A stretch of DNA of 64,000 nucleotides from Phlebotomus papatasi (lineage: Eukaryota > Arthropoda > Insecta > Diptera > Psychodidae): positions 106,549,417 to 106,613,416 of the forward strand of contig NC_077222.1 in assembly GCF_024763615.1 (NCBI RefSeq), given 5' to 3'. Shown here one piece after another: positions 58,601 through 63,977 of this stretch (its first letter is position 1; each line of letters starts with the position of its first letter). The notes beneath the pieces were generated by a model. It was not told where the DNA came from, searched no databases, and saw nothing but the letters and a program-made list of their open reading frames with translations. Position numbers and translations under genes: made by a program.

Positions 58601-61018
58601 GACCAGATCTACCACAGCGAGAACATTCCTCCTTATGTGAGTTATTTCTCCATTTCGCCTGAATTTGATTCACTTGAGTGGAATCAAAAGCTGTTGAAGT
58701 AGTGGCTTGAGTCTGATCCATTTGGTGTGACTGATCTTCTACAGCGCCAAATGAATGGACCCTTCGAATAATGTCATCAAGTGTCAAATTTTCTTTGGAC
58801 AATAGTATGTCACGACTTTGGACAATAGTATCATTCGTTCTCTTGCTTCTTGCTCTGAATTTCCCACCTTGCATTTATTTGCCTGAATTTGTGCTCGCAT
58901 AATACAGTCTTCTAAATCCTCCCCCGGATTCTGTCTAATCTGCCAGAATTTCCATCTATCATAAGATTCATGTCTTTGTGGCATGAAATAGTCATCCAGT
59001 TTCTCAAGAGCAACCTTATTCAAAAGAATAATTACAATTAGCATTGATCTTAGTAACATGTATTTACAGTACCTTGTATGGATCAACTGATCCATCATCT
59101 TTTTCATCAACATCTGCTCCGTCAATCTGATAAAATACGTTTTGGAGCTCAAATCCTCCACATCTCAAAAGCATATGCTTTAGCTTCGTCTTATTATCTT
59201 CTCCGCAAGTAGCAGGCACACTTAGGAAACCTCTCTTCCACTGTAGCCACTTATCTCTCCTCTCCGAACGAGGTATCGCCGCACATTTGAACGGCGGTAT
59301 CGTAGTATAAATCTCCTGCATTCTAGCAAGCATTTGCGTCTCGATTCTAGAAATAGAAAGAATTTTCCATATTTCCAATCTCAACGTCTTAATTTCATTG
59401 TTTTATTCTCAATCTACTTCTAAAGCTAGTATCCTTTATGTTTATTCTTTGATAAACTCTAGCAATAGATCACTTCTTGACAGTATCATTTGATTTTCTA
59501 CAGACTCTTCTGTCCACCTGTCACCTAACATTCCCAATACAATAGTATCATTTTAGTATTCTTTATTTTCAGAACCCTATTGTATTTCATTTCATCTCCA
59601 ACACGCACGATAGTATCGTTCAATATTCTTTTAAGAATCCTATCGTGCCTCCTCTCTTTCTAACACAATAGTATCATTTAATATTCTTTTTAGAATCCTA
59701 TTGTGTCTAATCTTTTCCAATGCAATAGTATCATTTTATGTTCTTTAATTTAGAACCCTATTGCTTTTAATACAACAAAATTTCTCTTTTGTTTTCGTGC
59801 CACCAAGGCTTTTTGTCAATTTTCTTTCAATTTCTTTCTAATATTTTATACTTAGAACACCCTTATTTAATTTGCTTTTATCTAATGCGTTCCTTTTTTT
59901 TTATTCTTTTTTTCATTAATTTAAATCGTAATAAATAAATTTTATTTGTTGACCGTGTCAACTATAATCTCATCTCCTGAATAAAATGTCATCAATCTCC
60001 TTTCCAGAATTCTCACTAGAAAAACGTTTCATAACCCTCTTTTCTCTTCCGGGAGTTCCCTAAACTACTTTATAAGCCCCCTCATGAGCCCATTAACTAT
60101 GTAAGAACTTGTTTTTGCTCTTTTATACCCCCAAAATCCCCGTTTTTTTTTTTTTTCCGAGAGTCTTGAAAATCATCTGTCATGACATGCAATTTCTTGA
60201 TTTTTCAACTATTTTGGCCGACTTTCCCACTTACTTACCAAAGATTTTACCTCAATCGCCAGTTTGTGGCACCCTCAATCCCATTAAAACACACTGTATT
60301 GTCTTTTTACTTCTTTATCTTTTCTTTATCCACTCCAAATCCACAATCCAATCACTCGGTCACTTCACGTCTTCTCTGCCAACTTCACACACGTCCCGTT
60401 GCCCAATAACTCATTTCCCCTCACACTCACCACAACGCCATCTGTTGGTCACCACAGATTGCAATCAACATCTAATAAAATTTTTATTTTATGTTTTACA
60501 GAGGAGCAAAGGGGTCTCAATGAAAGTAAGAAAAAGTCTCAGATGGACACCATTGAGTCATTGGAAAAAGAGCTAGAGCTGCAGACCGAAAAGGTTTAAT
60601 TGGACACAATGCAATTACAAATCTTTCTCTGTTTAATAATATCTTCCAAGTTTCATCAATTTTTCTTTTCTGTATCTGATCTCTTGCATGTGCCCCCAAA
60701 AATCAGGCGGATCGTGCCAATGACATTAAAGTCACGTGCGATGAGAAACTCAATGAACTGCTCACCGGAGTTGAGAAGATCTTCCGTCTAATCCGATGCG
60801 ATGATGCTCCTGTGCTCAATCTTCTGGGAATCCACAAAAAAGTCACCATTAACAATGTCCAGCTCTTCCTGGGCATCATCGAAAAGAGGACCAATCAGAT
60901 GATCGCCACTATTACCTACGTCGAGCCCCCATCGAAGATTCTGGCCAAGAAGGATCGCATTCCCAAATTCAACGTCCGGGAATCCGCAAAGGGACCCACC
61001 AAAATCCAACAGAAATAA
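40558..61018 (+). CDS. Ccdc63: ODAD1/CCDC63-like outer dynein arm docking protein (five exons)
   Basis: Joined exons 40558-40653, 48639-49454, 54690-54840, 60502-60593 and 60707-61018 give about 488 residues. The protein is nearly all coiled coil, with a basic start (MSSAAKRSS), a long heptad region in exon 2 and the motif NFALFNYVNEL in exon 3, which I recognise from the CCDC63/CCDC114 (ODAD1) family. A conserved C-terminal helical region (VEKIFRLIRCDD..VTINNVQLFLGIIEKRTNQM) follows. These proteins form the docking complex that anchors outer dynein arms to axonemal doublet microtubules. In insects this implies sperm flagella and sensory cilia. Splice phases are 0, 0, 1 and 0 and all agree. 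Introns are 7985, 5235, 5661 and 113 bases. The first three are swollen by mobile elements. Confidence 0.85.
41060..44055. mobile_element. Cluster of seven GGCACACC palindromic MITEs in intron 1
   Basis: Approximate copies: 41060-41279, 41567-41771, 41840-42006 (left arm mainly), 42400-42645, 42891-43100, 43511-43759 and 43874-44055. Each has GCACACC-TTTTAGATC at one end, CTAAAAGGTGTGC at the other, inner arms TTTCATGAAATC and GCATATGTCTATC-like, and a GAAGAAGAAG centre. The best tips read TTATGGCTCCGGCACACC. Divergence differs between copies, so they did not all arrive together. Confidence 0.75.
44056..46233. other. Intron 1 sequence, no gene recognised
   Basis: Includes the TAGGGGAATTCTG-family MITE at 45006-45201. 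Plus frame 44331-44696 (121 codons) is hydrophobic and AT-rich with no domain and lies in an intron. Confidence 0.4.
45006..45201. mobile_element. Palindromic MITE, GAATTCCCCTA tip
   Basis: Right end ATGACATTGTCATACTGTTA plus CAGAATTCCCCTA matches the left tip of 4129-4300 in reverse. The left end is diverged. Confidence 0.55.
46234..46412. mobile_element. Palindromic MITE, GGAAACTGGGGCACC tip
   Basis: GCGGAAACTGGGGCACCA mirrors TGGTGCCCCAGTTTCCTCTA. It is a relative of the nested element at 13775-13989. Confidence 0.65.
46431..46876. mobile_element. Two GGCACACC MITEs, head of tandem array
   Basis: Copies 46431-46629 and 46640-46876 show the usual arms and GAAGAAGAAG / CTTCTTCTTC centres. 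Confidence 0.65.
46877..48055. repeat. Tandem array of MITE plus spacer, 318-bp period
   Basis: Four units each contain a GGCACACC MITE (the first lacks its left tip; then 47213-47457, 47531-47770 and 47849-48050) and a shared spacer ATTTATGAAAAAAAG...CTAGATTTGTTCCGTAGCC. Left tips are exactly 318 bases apart twice. Open frames in three units give similar peptides (QVNFMKSKFTSLS), as expected from tandem copies. Confidence 0.8.
48639..49454 (+). CDS. Ccdc63: ODAD1/CCDC63-like exon 2
   Basis: Acceptor TTTCTTTACAG. 272 codons of continuous coiled coil from KRVMENERVTF to EEYNTILQRIR. Donor AGG|GTAAGT. Markedly GC-richer than the flanking introns. Confidence 0.9.
49455..50293. other. Intron 2 start, no repeat recognised
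   Basis: AT-rich intron sequence after the exon 2 donor. No coding or palindromic signal seen. Confidence 0.5.
50294..51465. mobile_element. Cluster of GGCACACC MITEs in intron 2
   Basis: Copies near 50294-50486, 50557-50815, 50833-51041 and 51151-51348, plus a left-end fragment at 51430-51465. The 50557 copy carries the centre GAAGAAGAAGAAGAAGC and the extended tip GCCGGAGCCATAATGG. Confidence 0.7.
51851..53204. mobile_element. TTAA-flanked composite, GGGTCATATATGACCC palindrome
   Basis: TTAACTCTTTCACGTCATTA plus GGGTCATATATGACGC at the left, GTGTGACGCGAAAGAGTTAA at the right. Further inverted motifs lie at 52208-52250 (GATATACGACCCTATTGTCG) and 52657 (AATAGGGTCATATATGACCC), so several copies seem fused. 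A GC-richer retroposon-like piece at 52755-53010 is included. TTAA at both outer ends suggests piggyBac-type mobilisation. Confidence 0.6.
53435..53697. mobile_element. CACTGAGA-tipped MITE, copy 3
   Basis: CACTGAGAAAAAAAACGGGG to TTTCTCTCAGTG. It contains the GGGTGCGATTAACTTTTTTC block shared with copy 4. Confidence 0.75.
53792..54316. mobile_element. CACTGAGA-tipped MITE, copy 4, split by hAT-like MITE
   Basis: CACTGTGAAAAAAGGGGTGC at the left and TTTCTCTCAGTG at the right, interrupted at 53912-54195 by a hAT-like MITE and its duplication. Confidence 0.75.
53920..54187. mobile_element. hAT-like MITE, copy 2 (268 bp, 8-bp TSD)
   Basis: CAGGGAGGTGACATTAGCTC to AAATGTCATGCCCCTG. Identical 8-base duplications TAAAAAAG at 53912-53919 and 54188-54195. 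Same length as copy 1 at 177-444. Confidence 0.88.
54690..54840 (+). CDS. Ccdc63: ODAD1/CCDC63-like exon 3
   Basis: Acceptor CCCACGTAG. Encodes AFSTEEDVDKL, then EEENFALFNYVNELSHEVE. Ends one base into a codon at ATCG|GTGAGG. Confidence 0.88.
55088..55279 (-). repeat. 3' LTR (192 bp)
   Basis: TGTGGCACCCTCAATCCC to TTGGTCACCACA on the plus strand. Ends TG...CA. Matches 60265-60456 without a visible difference. Confidence 0.95.
55280..55292 (-). other. Polypurine tract
   Basis: Minus strand AGAAAAAAGGGAGGA directly precedes the 3' LTR. It is the usual primer site for plus-strand synthesis. Confidence 0.8.
55293..58874 (-). CDS. Retrotransposon Gag C-terminus and Pol polyprotein
   Basis: One open frame of 1193 codons. 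Residues 84-119 hold two zinc knuckles (CSRCGRSGH..., CAKCQLRGHFAIKC), normally the end of Gag. Aspartic protease DSGAS is at 190-194. Reverse transcriptase has LDIKNAF with Asp413 and YIDD at 473-476. RNase H follows with VVDASPVG (Asp622), TEKEALA and TDHKAL. Integrase has His835/His838/Cys868/Cys871 and a D-D35-E triad I place at Asp899, Asp953 and Glu989. All catalytic residues are present and the frame is unbroken, so the enzyme part appears functional. The stop lies 13 bases before the 3' LTR. The first ATG in this frame (58874) is probably not a real start, because the gag frame upstream should feed into it. Confidence 0.93.
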   Translation of the reverse strand: MQGGKFRARSKRTNDTIVQSRDILLSKENLTLDDIIRRVHSFGAVEDQSHQMDQTQATTSTAFDSTQVNQIQAKWRNNSHKEECSRCGRSGHNGKDSKCPALEKKCAKCQLRGHFAIKCRTRRPIKRSAENSETVISTKKQRIHAVTQEGPENSTKSEKKSITSFIYNIGDGDEYIWCKVGGVLIEMMIDSGASQNIIDEHTWQYMKKNGIEMQNVMEETQKVLRAYAQSEPLKIIKVFKTNISVTGGSQDMGKEAVFYVIQGGSQPLLGKATAKELGVLVLGLPSTRETMIGQVKDSRITPFPKVKGVKIVIPIDERVSPVSQHARRPPIALLDKVEEKLEELQKLDIIEPVNEHSDWVSPIVVIPKDNGDIRICVDMRQVNKAIKRENHMMPVLEDFLPRIGRAEIFSRLDIKNAFHQLELDPSCRYITTFITHKGMFRYKRLMFGISCAPEMFQKTMEQILCGCSNALNYIDDIIVFGASEDEHNRALDGVLDTLKRHNVLLNHAKCIFRVPEIDFLGHRISQKGISPSASKIAAILSFRAPKTKEEIRSFLGLITYMSRFLPDCSTETFPLRQLMCSSDPFKWEEEHQKAFDKLKEMLGNTETLSFFRNERRTRIVVDASPVGLGAVLIQYQDDTDDKPLVIAYASRSLSDTERRYCQTEKEALAAVWGMERFDNYLIGRNFELETDHKALEVIFKPTSHSCARIERWLLRLQSFQFRVIYRKGISNIADPLSRLSVSTEKVNSDEGNDFMVRAIVESAAVDVSEIEKASKEDSEMQAIRQALHSGVWSNILLKAYHPFKLELASAGDIVMRGSKLVVPEGLRSRMLQLAHEGHPGETLMKQRLRERVWWPGIDSDSVKVVRSCEGCILVSAPNKPEPMQRRALPSGPWIDLAMDFMSIPSGEHLLVVVDYFSRYKEVEVMHRITARETIERLDKIFTRLGYPRTLTLDNAKQFVSGELEEYCLKKGIHLNNTIPYWPQQNGEVERQNRSLLKRIKISHNLDRDWRKDLQDYLMCYYTTPHTTTGKTPTELCYGRTIRGKIPSLKDIETAPPEADFSDRDKRLKEKGKELEDTRRGARESDIEVGDVVLMKNLLPGNKLQATFGATKYVVLKRSGGAAIVRDNTSGKQYERNVAHLKKVVVSAESSTIPVEIVPEPEPVEEQPVEKISRKRTIPRKYQDFVVPSLNQKH
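58784..59014 (-). CDS. Gag, middle part (separate frame)
   Basis: The minus frame from VALEKLDDYFMPQRHESYDR through GEDLEDCIMRAQ is typical of retroelement capsid: the basic/aromatic helix before the zinc knuckles. It ends at a stop at 58784 because a 23-base duplication (58793-58815 against 58816-58838) shifts it out of the Pol frame. Confidence 0.7.
   Translation of the reverse strand, partial: VALEKLDDYFMPQRHESYDRWKFWQIRQNPGEDLEDCIMRAQIQANKCKVGNSEQEARERMILLSKVVTYYCPKKI
59015..59072 (-). other. 58-base intron-like insert in gag
   Basis: On the minus strand it starts GTACTG and ends GAATAAG, with a CTAAT-type branch motif about 25 bases before the AG. It interrupts the DPYK / VALEKLDDYF continuity and adds a stop. 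Its length (58, not a multiple of three) accounts exactly for the frame difference between the two gag parts. It is either a true short intron or a disabling insertion that happens to have GT-AG ends. Confidence 0.5.
59064..59333 (-). CDS. Gag, N-terminal part
   Basis: First ATG at 59333 (MLARMQEIYTTIPPFKCA). The frame continues through RRDKWLQWKRGFLSV to DPYKVL and a stop. The preceding codons are open back to 59384 but lack an ATG. The WLQWKRGF motif is usual at the start of Ty3-type capsid domains. Confidence 0.7.
   Translation of the reverse strand: MLARMQEIYTTIPPFKCAAIPRSERRDKWLQWKRGFLSVPATCGEDNKTKLKHMLLRCGGFELQNVFYQIDGADVDEKDDGSVDPYKVL
59334..60264 (-). other. Retrotransposon 5' leader
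   Basis: About 930 bases between the 5' LTR and the first gag ATG. Next to the LTR the minus strand reads AACTGGCGATTGAGG, with TGGCG a likely start of the primer-binding site (tRNA not assigned). The part nearest gag holds the hairpin array at 59425-59764. Confidence 0.65.
59425..59764 (-). repeat. Array of six covarying hairpins in retrotransposon leader
   Basis: Units (plus coordinates) 59425-59463, 59479-59514, 59536-59586, 59605-59648, 59663-59706 and 59722-59764. Each has an outer stem of 5-10 pairs. Stem sequences differ but remain complementary: GCTAG/CTAGC, GACAG/CTGTC, AATACAATAG/CTATTGTATT, GCACGATAG/CTATCGTGC, ACACAATAG/CTATTGTGT and GCAATAG/CTATTGC. Inside, a conserved TATC(A/G/C)TT strand faces a short inner stem (ATTCTT/AAGAAT, GTTCT/AGAAC, GTTTAT/ATAAAC). 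Spacers are 14-21 bases. Confidence 0.85.
60265..60456 (-). repeat. 5' LTR (192 bp)
   Basis: Same sequence as 55088-55279. Contains the presumed promoter and the start of the genomic RNA. No TATA box recognised. Confidence 0.95.
60502..60593 (+). CDS. Ccdc63: ODAD1/CCDC63-like exon 4
   Basis: Acceptor TATGTTTTACAG. Its first two bases complete the split glutamate codon. Encodes EQRGLNESKKKSQMDTIES to LELQTEK. The donor AAG|GTTTAA is weak. Reading into the intron meets a stop immediately, which supports splicing here. The retrotransposon duplication ends 40 bases upstream of this exon. Confidence 0.78.
60707..61018 (+). CDS. Ccdc63: ODAD1/CCDC63-like exon 5 and stop
   Basis: Acceptor AAAAATCAG with an upstream pyrimidine tract. 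103 codons from ADRANDIKVTCDEKL to PTKIQQK, then TAA. The stop overlaps an AATAAA at 61014-61019, a possible poly(A) signal. Confidence 0.88.
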   Translation, partial: ADRANDIKVTCDEKLNELLTGVEKIFRLIRCDDAPVLNLLGIHKKVTINNVQLFLGIIEKRTNQMIATITYVEPPSKILAKKDRIPKFNVRESAKGPTKIQQK

Positions 61019-61041
61019 ATCAAATCACAAAAAATATGACT

Positions 61042-61047
61042 TTTATT
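61042..61047 (-). terminator. Poly(A) signal candidate for ste14
   Basis: AATAAA on the minus strand about 140 bases after the ste14 stop, close to the end of the convergent gene. Confidence 0.45.
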
Positions 61048-61184
61048 GTTAATTTAAAAAAAAAACTCCTGCTCTAAATGGCGCTTTTTTATATACACAA
61101 AATTAGTAGAAAACACAAAATTCACTAGCACTTTACATTTTTGTTTGCAGTCTCCCCCCTTCAGTATCTCTCTAAATCCTCTTC

Positions 61185-61382
61185 TCAGTCCGGAACAATC
61201 GGCATTCCCTGATGGTATCCATGAATAAAGGGCAATCCTGTGCCCACTTTCTTCTGGTACTCAACGTACTCCTCCCCAAAGAAATTGAGCAACGTGATCT
61301 CTTCCACGTAGACACGATCCCTGAAGAACAACCAAGCGACAATGGAATAGAGAATCGTGCAGACTGGATTCACCAGGACAAT
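61185..61382 (-). CDS. ste14: Isoprenylcysteine carboxyl methyltransferase, last exon
   Basis: After a consensus acceptor (TTTTTCCTGCAG) the exon starts in phase 0 and encodes 65 residues: IVLVNPVCTILYSIVAWLFF (transmembrane segment), then RDRVYVEEITLLNFFGEEYV and TGLPFIHGYHQGMPIVPD. The RxxxEE..L..FG..Y..Y..GLPFI block is the conserved C-terminal catalytic and cofactor region of ICMT/Ste14, the ER-membrane enzyme that methylates the carboxyl group of prenylated CAAX proteins using S-adenosylmethionine. Upstream exons are not seen up to the right window edge, so the preceding intron exceeds 2.6 kb or holds exons I missed. Confidence 0.9.
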   Translation of the reverse strand: MVLVNPVCTILYSIVAWLFFRDRVYVEEITLLNFFGEEYVEYQKKVGTGLPFIHGYHQGMPIVPD

Positions 61383-61945
61383 CTGCAGGAAAAAGAAATT
61401 TTCAGAAACTGGGGCACTCATTAAAAAAATTTATTGCGCATTTTGTACTCAATAACTAAATTGGTTTTGGTATAATACCCCAACAGCTGATGGAACAAAC
61501 TGATACCGAGTTTGCAAAACAGACTTTTTAGATATTTAATGACGAGTTGTATAATTTAATTGTAGCAAAATATAGTGCGATTTTTTCTGTACTTTATTTG
61601 AGAATTTAGAAACTTGTTTGCATTGCAGAGACATTTATTTTCAAATTTCTACATAATCTCAATTAAAAATTCATGTGAAGGTTTTAGAAGAGAGATAAAA
61701 ATTGCATAAAGAAATTTAATTTTTTCATCAAATTTTTCTTCAAAATCCTCAACTCTCTATAGATTATTTAATTAGGGATTTAAAGTGGCAAATTCAAATC
61801 TAGATCAAATTGTTAAGATAAAACACAAATAATGCATATGCTTCAAGCTAGCTTTCGTGTACAAGAGTTTTATGCTCATTAAGGGGGCAGCCTGATTATA
61901 AAGATCGAAAAAGAAATAGTTTTGCTGAAATCTGTAAATGAATTT
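61383..61945. other. ste14 intron, nothing recognised
   Basis: AT-rich, no inverted repeat or coding segment. Confidence 0.5.
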
Positions 61946-62698
61946 TTAACTCTTTCCGGACCGCAGTATATGCTGCAAACCAATTTCACCATTTTTTAAT
62001 CAAAAATATCTAAGCTCAGGAATTAATTGAGGTCCTACAAAAAATATCTTAAATTTTGACATCCTTATAGTTTGTAATCATTCACAAGAATCGGATTTTT
62101 ATCAGTTCTGAATAATTAAAAAAACATCGTTTTTCACAGAACATTCATATCGCTCCTTGGAAATTACAAGGGGCCAACTCAATCTGAGCCATTTTTCAGG
62201 AGACAGCATGAAAGATTAAACTTTGTATAAATAATTATTTCATTTATGAATGTTAATAAAAACAATTTAATTCTTTTCTATTTGTATGAGCATTATTATA
62301 AATATCGAAACATACATATTTTTACCTTTCAAAATATGTTTTTTTATGAGTTAGCTCTTTGTCATTCTAAATGATGCGTAAATTTTGCTGAAATTAGAAT
62401 GACAAGGGATCAACTTGCTTGAGTTAGTCCCCTGTTTCACAAAAATTTGAACGAAAAATCTATTTTGTGCCTCTTGACTTCAAACAAAACCGCGCAAGCA
62501 ATCATAAAGAGTAAAATTTTGAAAAACTTTTCTAATAACGAAATTTATTGACTCATATCATCTGAAATTTTATTAAATTCTCTGTCTGAGTGTATTAAAA
62601 CCTCAAAATCGCCAAAAAGTGAGTTGGCCCCTTGTAATTTCCAAGGAGCGATATGCTGCTTTGGGTACTCAGAGTCCCAAAAGAGACGAAAGAGTTAA
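61946..62698. mobile_element. TTAA-flanked MITE, GCAGTATATGCTGC palindrome, interrupted
   Basis: TTAACTCTTTCCGGACC plus GCAGTATATGCTGC at the left. GGGTACTCAGAGTCCC and AGACGAAAGAGTTAA at the right. Interrupted by the palindrome at 62147-62654, leaving about 245 bases of host element. Confidence 0.7.
62147..62654. mobile_element. Nested element with about 35-bp perfect terminal inverted repeats
   Basis: ATATCGCTCCTTGGAAATTA continuing to CAAGGGGCCAACTCA at the left is matched exactly in reverse at the right. An inner pair around AGTTGATCCCTTGTCATTCT-like sequence (62395-62415) suggests a further level. No frame. Confidence 0.75.
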
Positions 62699-62782
62699 AG
62701 CTGAATTTTGTAAATGAACCTTTTACAAAGTTTTAATTAATTTTTCAATATGAAAAACGACCTAAATTAACGGGAGAGCCTT

Positions 62783-62868
62783 TTAAGGCCTCTACACACT
62801 AGTAGAAATTTCTTTAAAAAATGCTTCTTTAAAGAAAATTTCCCCTATCCTTTTAGGCAGAATTTAAC
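62783..62868. repeat. Partial AAGGTCTCTACACACTAG MITE
   Basis: TAAGGCCTCTACACACTAGT followed by AATTTCTTTAAAAAATGC matches the left half of 25229-25372. Confidence 0.55.
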
Positions 62869-63245
62869 CGTCATGTTGCAAATTATTCCACATTTTTGCG
62901 TAAAAGCATTGAATGTCAAAAACCCTAAGCTAATTTTTGGTTAATTGATCTCTATATGCGTAAAATTTAACAAAAGGATCCATGATAATTTTCAATAGTT
63001 TTGAAAAATAAATTGTTATTTATGATTTCTAGACTTGATGAAGGCGACAAAAAATTCCCGAAACGTTGTGAGTGTGACCCAGCGAGCAGTTAGCTAAAAA
63101 AGATACTATTTTCAGCATATTTTTGCTGAAAACGCTGCCTATTTTAGCTAACTGTTCTCTCTGGGAAGAATCGGAAATTGATTGAGATTGATTGAAAATT
63201 AATTAGGATAACGGAATTTGTCGGGAAATGGGATCTCTAACAGAA

Positions 63246-63376
63246 GCAGATGTGTGCAAGAACCATTGAAACCGAATAAACGTCAAAATAAGTTTGTTCA
63301 GCGTTTTGGCCATTAACGTACAAGTTACATTTGACATTTGTTCGGTTTCAAACGGTTCTTGCACACCTCTGCTCTA
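63246..63376. mobile_element. Foldback MITE, GTGCAAGAACC arms
   Basis: GCAGATGTGTGCAAGAACCA and TTGAAACCGAA mirror TTCGGTTTCAAACGGTTC and TTGCACACCTCTGC. A partial copy lies at 38127-38215. Confidence 0.65.
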
Positions 63377-63473
63377 GAGGAAAACTTATCAACTTTTTCC
63401 CAAAGCTTTTCAGCTCAGACTTCTTTCTGAGTTTTTTTTCTCTTGAGAAATCTTACTTCCCAACTAATTTCAG

Positions 63474-63691
63474 TAGGGGAGACCGGGGTAGAATTAGCCA
63501 CCAAATGAAATTTTTCATTGCGTATAATTTGTTCAAAAGATGTTTGTATGAGGCTGATAAATATTTCAATGAAGAGTAAGGGAAGTATATATTTAGAGTA
63601 AAGAGTGGTTTCCTCAATATTCCTTCGAAGGCATACTATAAGATACCACTATCTAATACTATACGTGACTAATCTGCCCCGGTCTCCCCTA
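63474..63691. mobile_element. Palindromic MITE, TAGGGGAGACCGGGG tip
   Basis: TAGGGGAGACCGGGGTAGAA mirrors CTGCCCCGGTCTCCCCTA. TA at both ends, 218 bases. A short plus frame (63331-63579) across it is not a gene. Confidence 0.75.
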
Positions 63692-63802
63692 TTCCCATCA
63701 ATATAATTATAAAACGTTAATTTTGCTTCACAATAAAATATGACCAGTGTTAAGCCCAGATAAGCTTATAGTAGCTTAGATTCTTTACAGGTGACCTCAG
63801 AA

Positions 63803-63977
63803 TGCTTGCAACTGGGAATGCGTGAAAATTCGATTGTGAGTTGAATTTTGGGGGTAAAGTATCGCGTCGATTAAATTGTTTTTGTCGGTCGAAATGAATA
63901 AAATTAGTTCGACGCGATTCTTTACCCACAAAATTGAATTCACAATTGAATTTTCACGCATTCCGAGTTGCAAGCAC
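63803..63977. mobile_element. Foldback MITE, GAATGCGTGAAAATTC arms
   Basis: TGCTTGCAACTGGGAATGCG and GGGTAAAGTATCGCGTCGA mirror TCGACGCGATTCTTTACCC and CGCATTCCGAGTTGCAAGCA. Arms of about 70 bases with few mismatches. Confidence 0.75.

Larger units (their letters stand above)
55088..60456 (-). mobile_element. Complete Ty3-type LTR retrotransposon in antisense
   Basis: A 5369-base element with 192-base LTRs at both ends that look identical by eye, and a GATTG target duplication at 55083-55087 and 60457-60461. Coding strand is minus, so the 5' LTR is at 60265-60456. A purine-rich tract (AAAAAAGGGAGGA) abuts the 3' LTR, as expected for plus-strand priming. Order from 5': leader with hairpin array, gag, zinc knuckles, protease, reverse transcriptase, RNase H, integrase. 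The lineage may be mag-like (K02A2.6-type proteins) judging from the integrase style; this is an inference. It sits in intron 3 of the ODAD1/CCDC63-like gene. Without it the intron would be about 287 bases. Confidence 0.93.
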
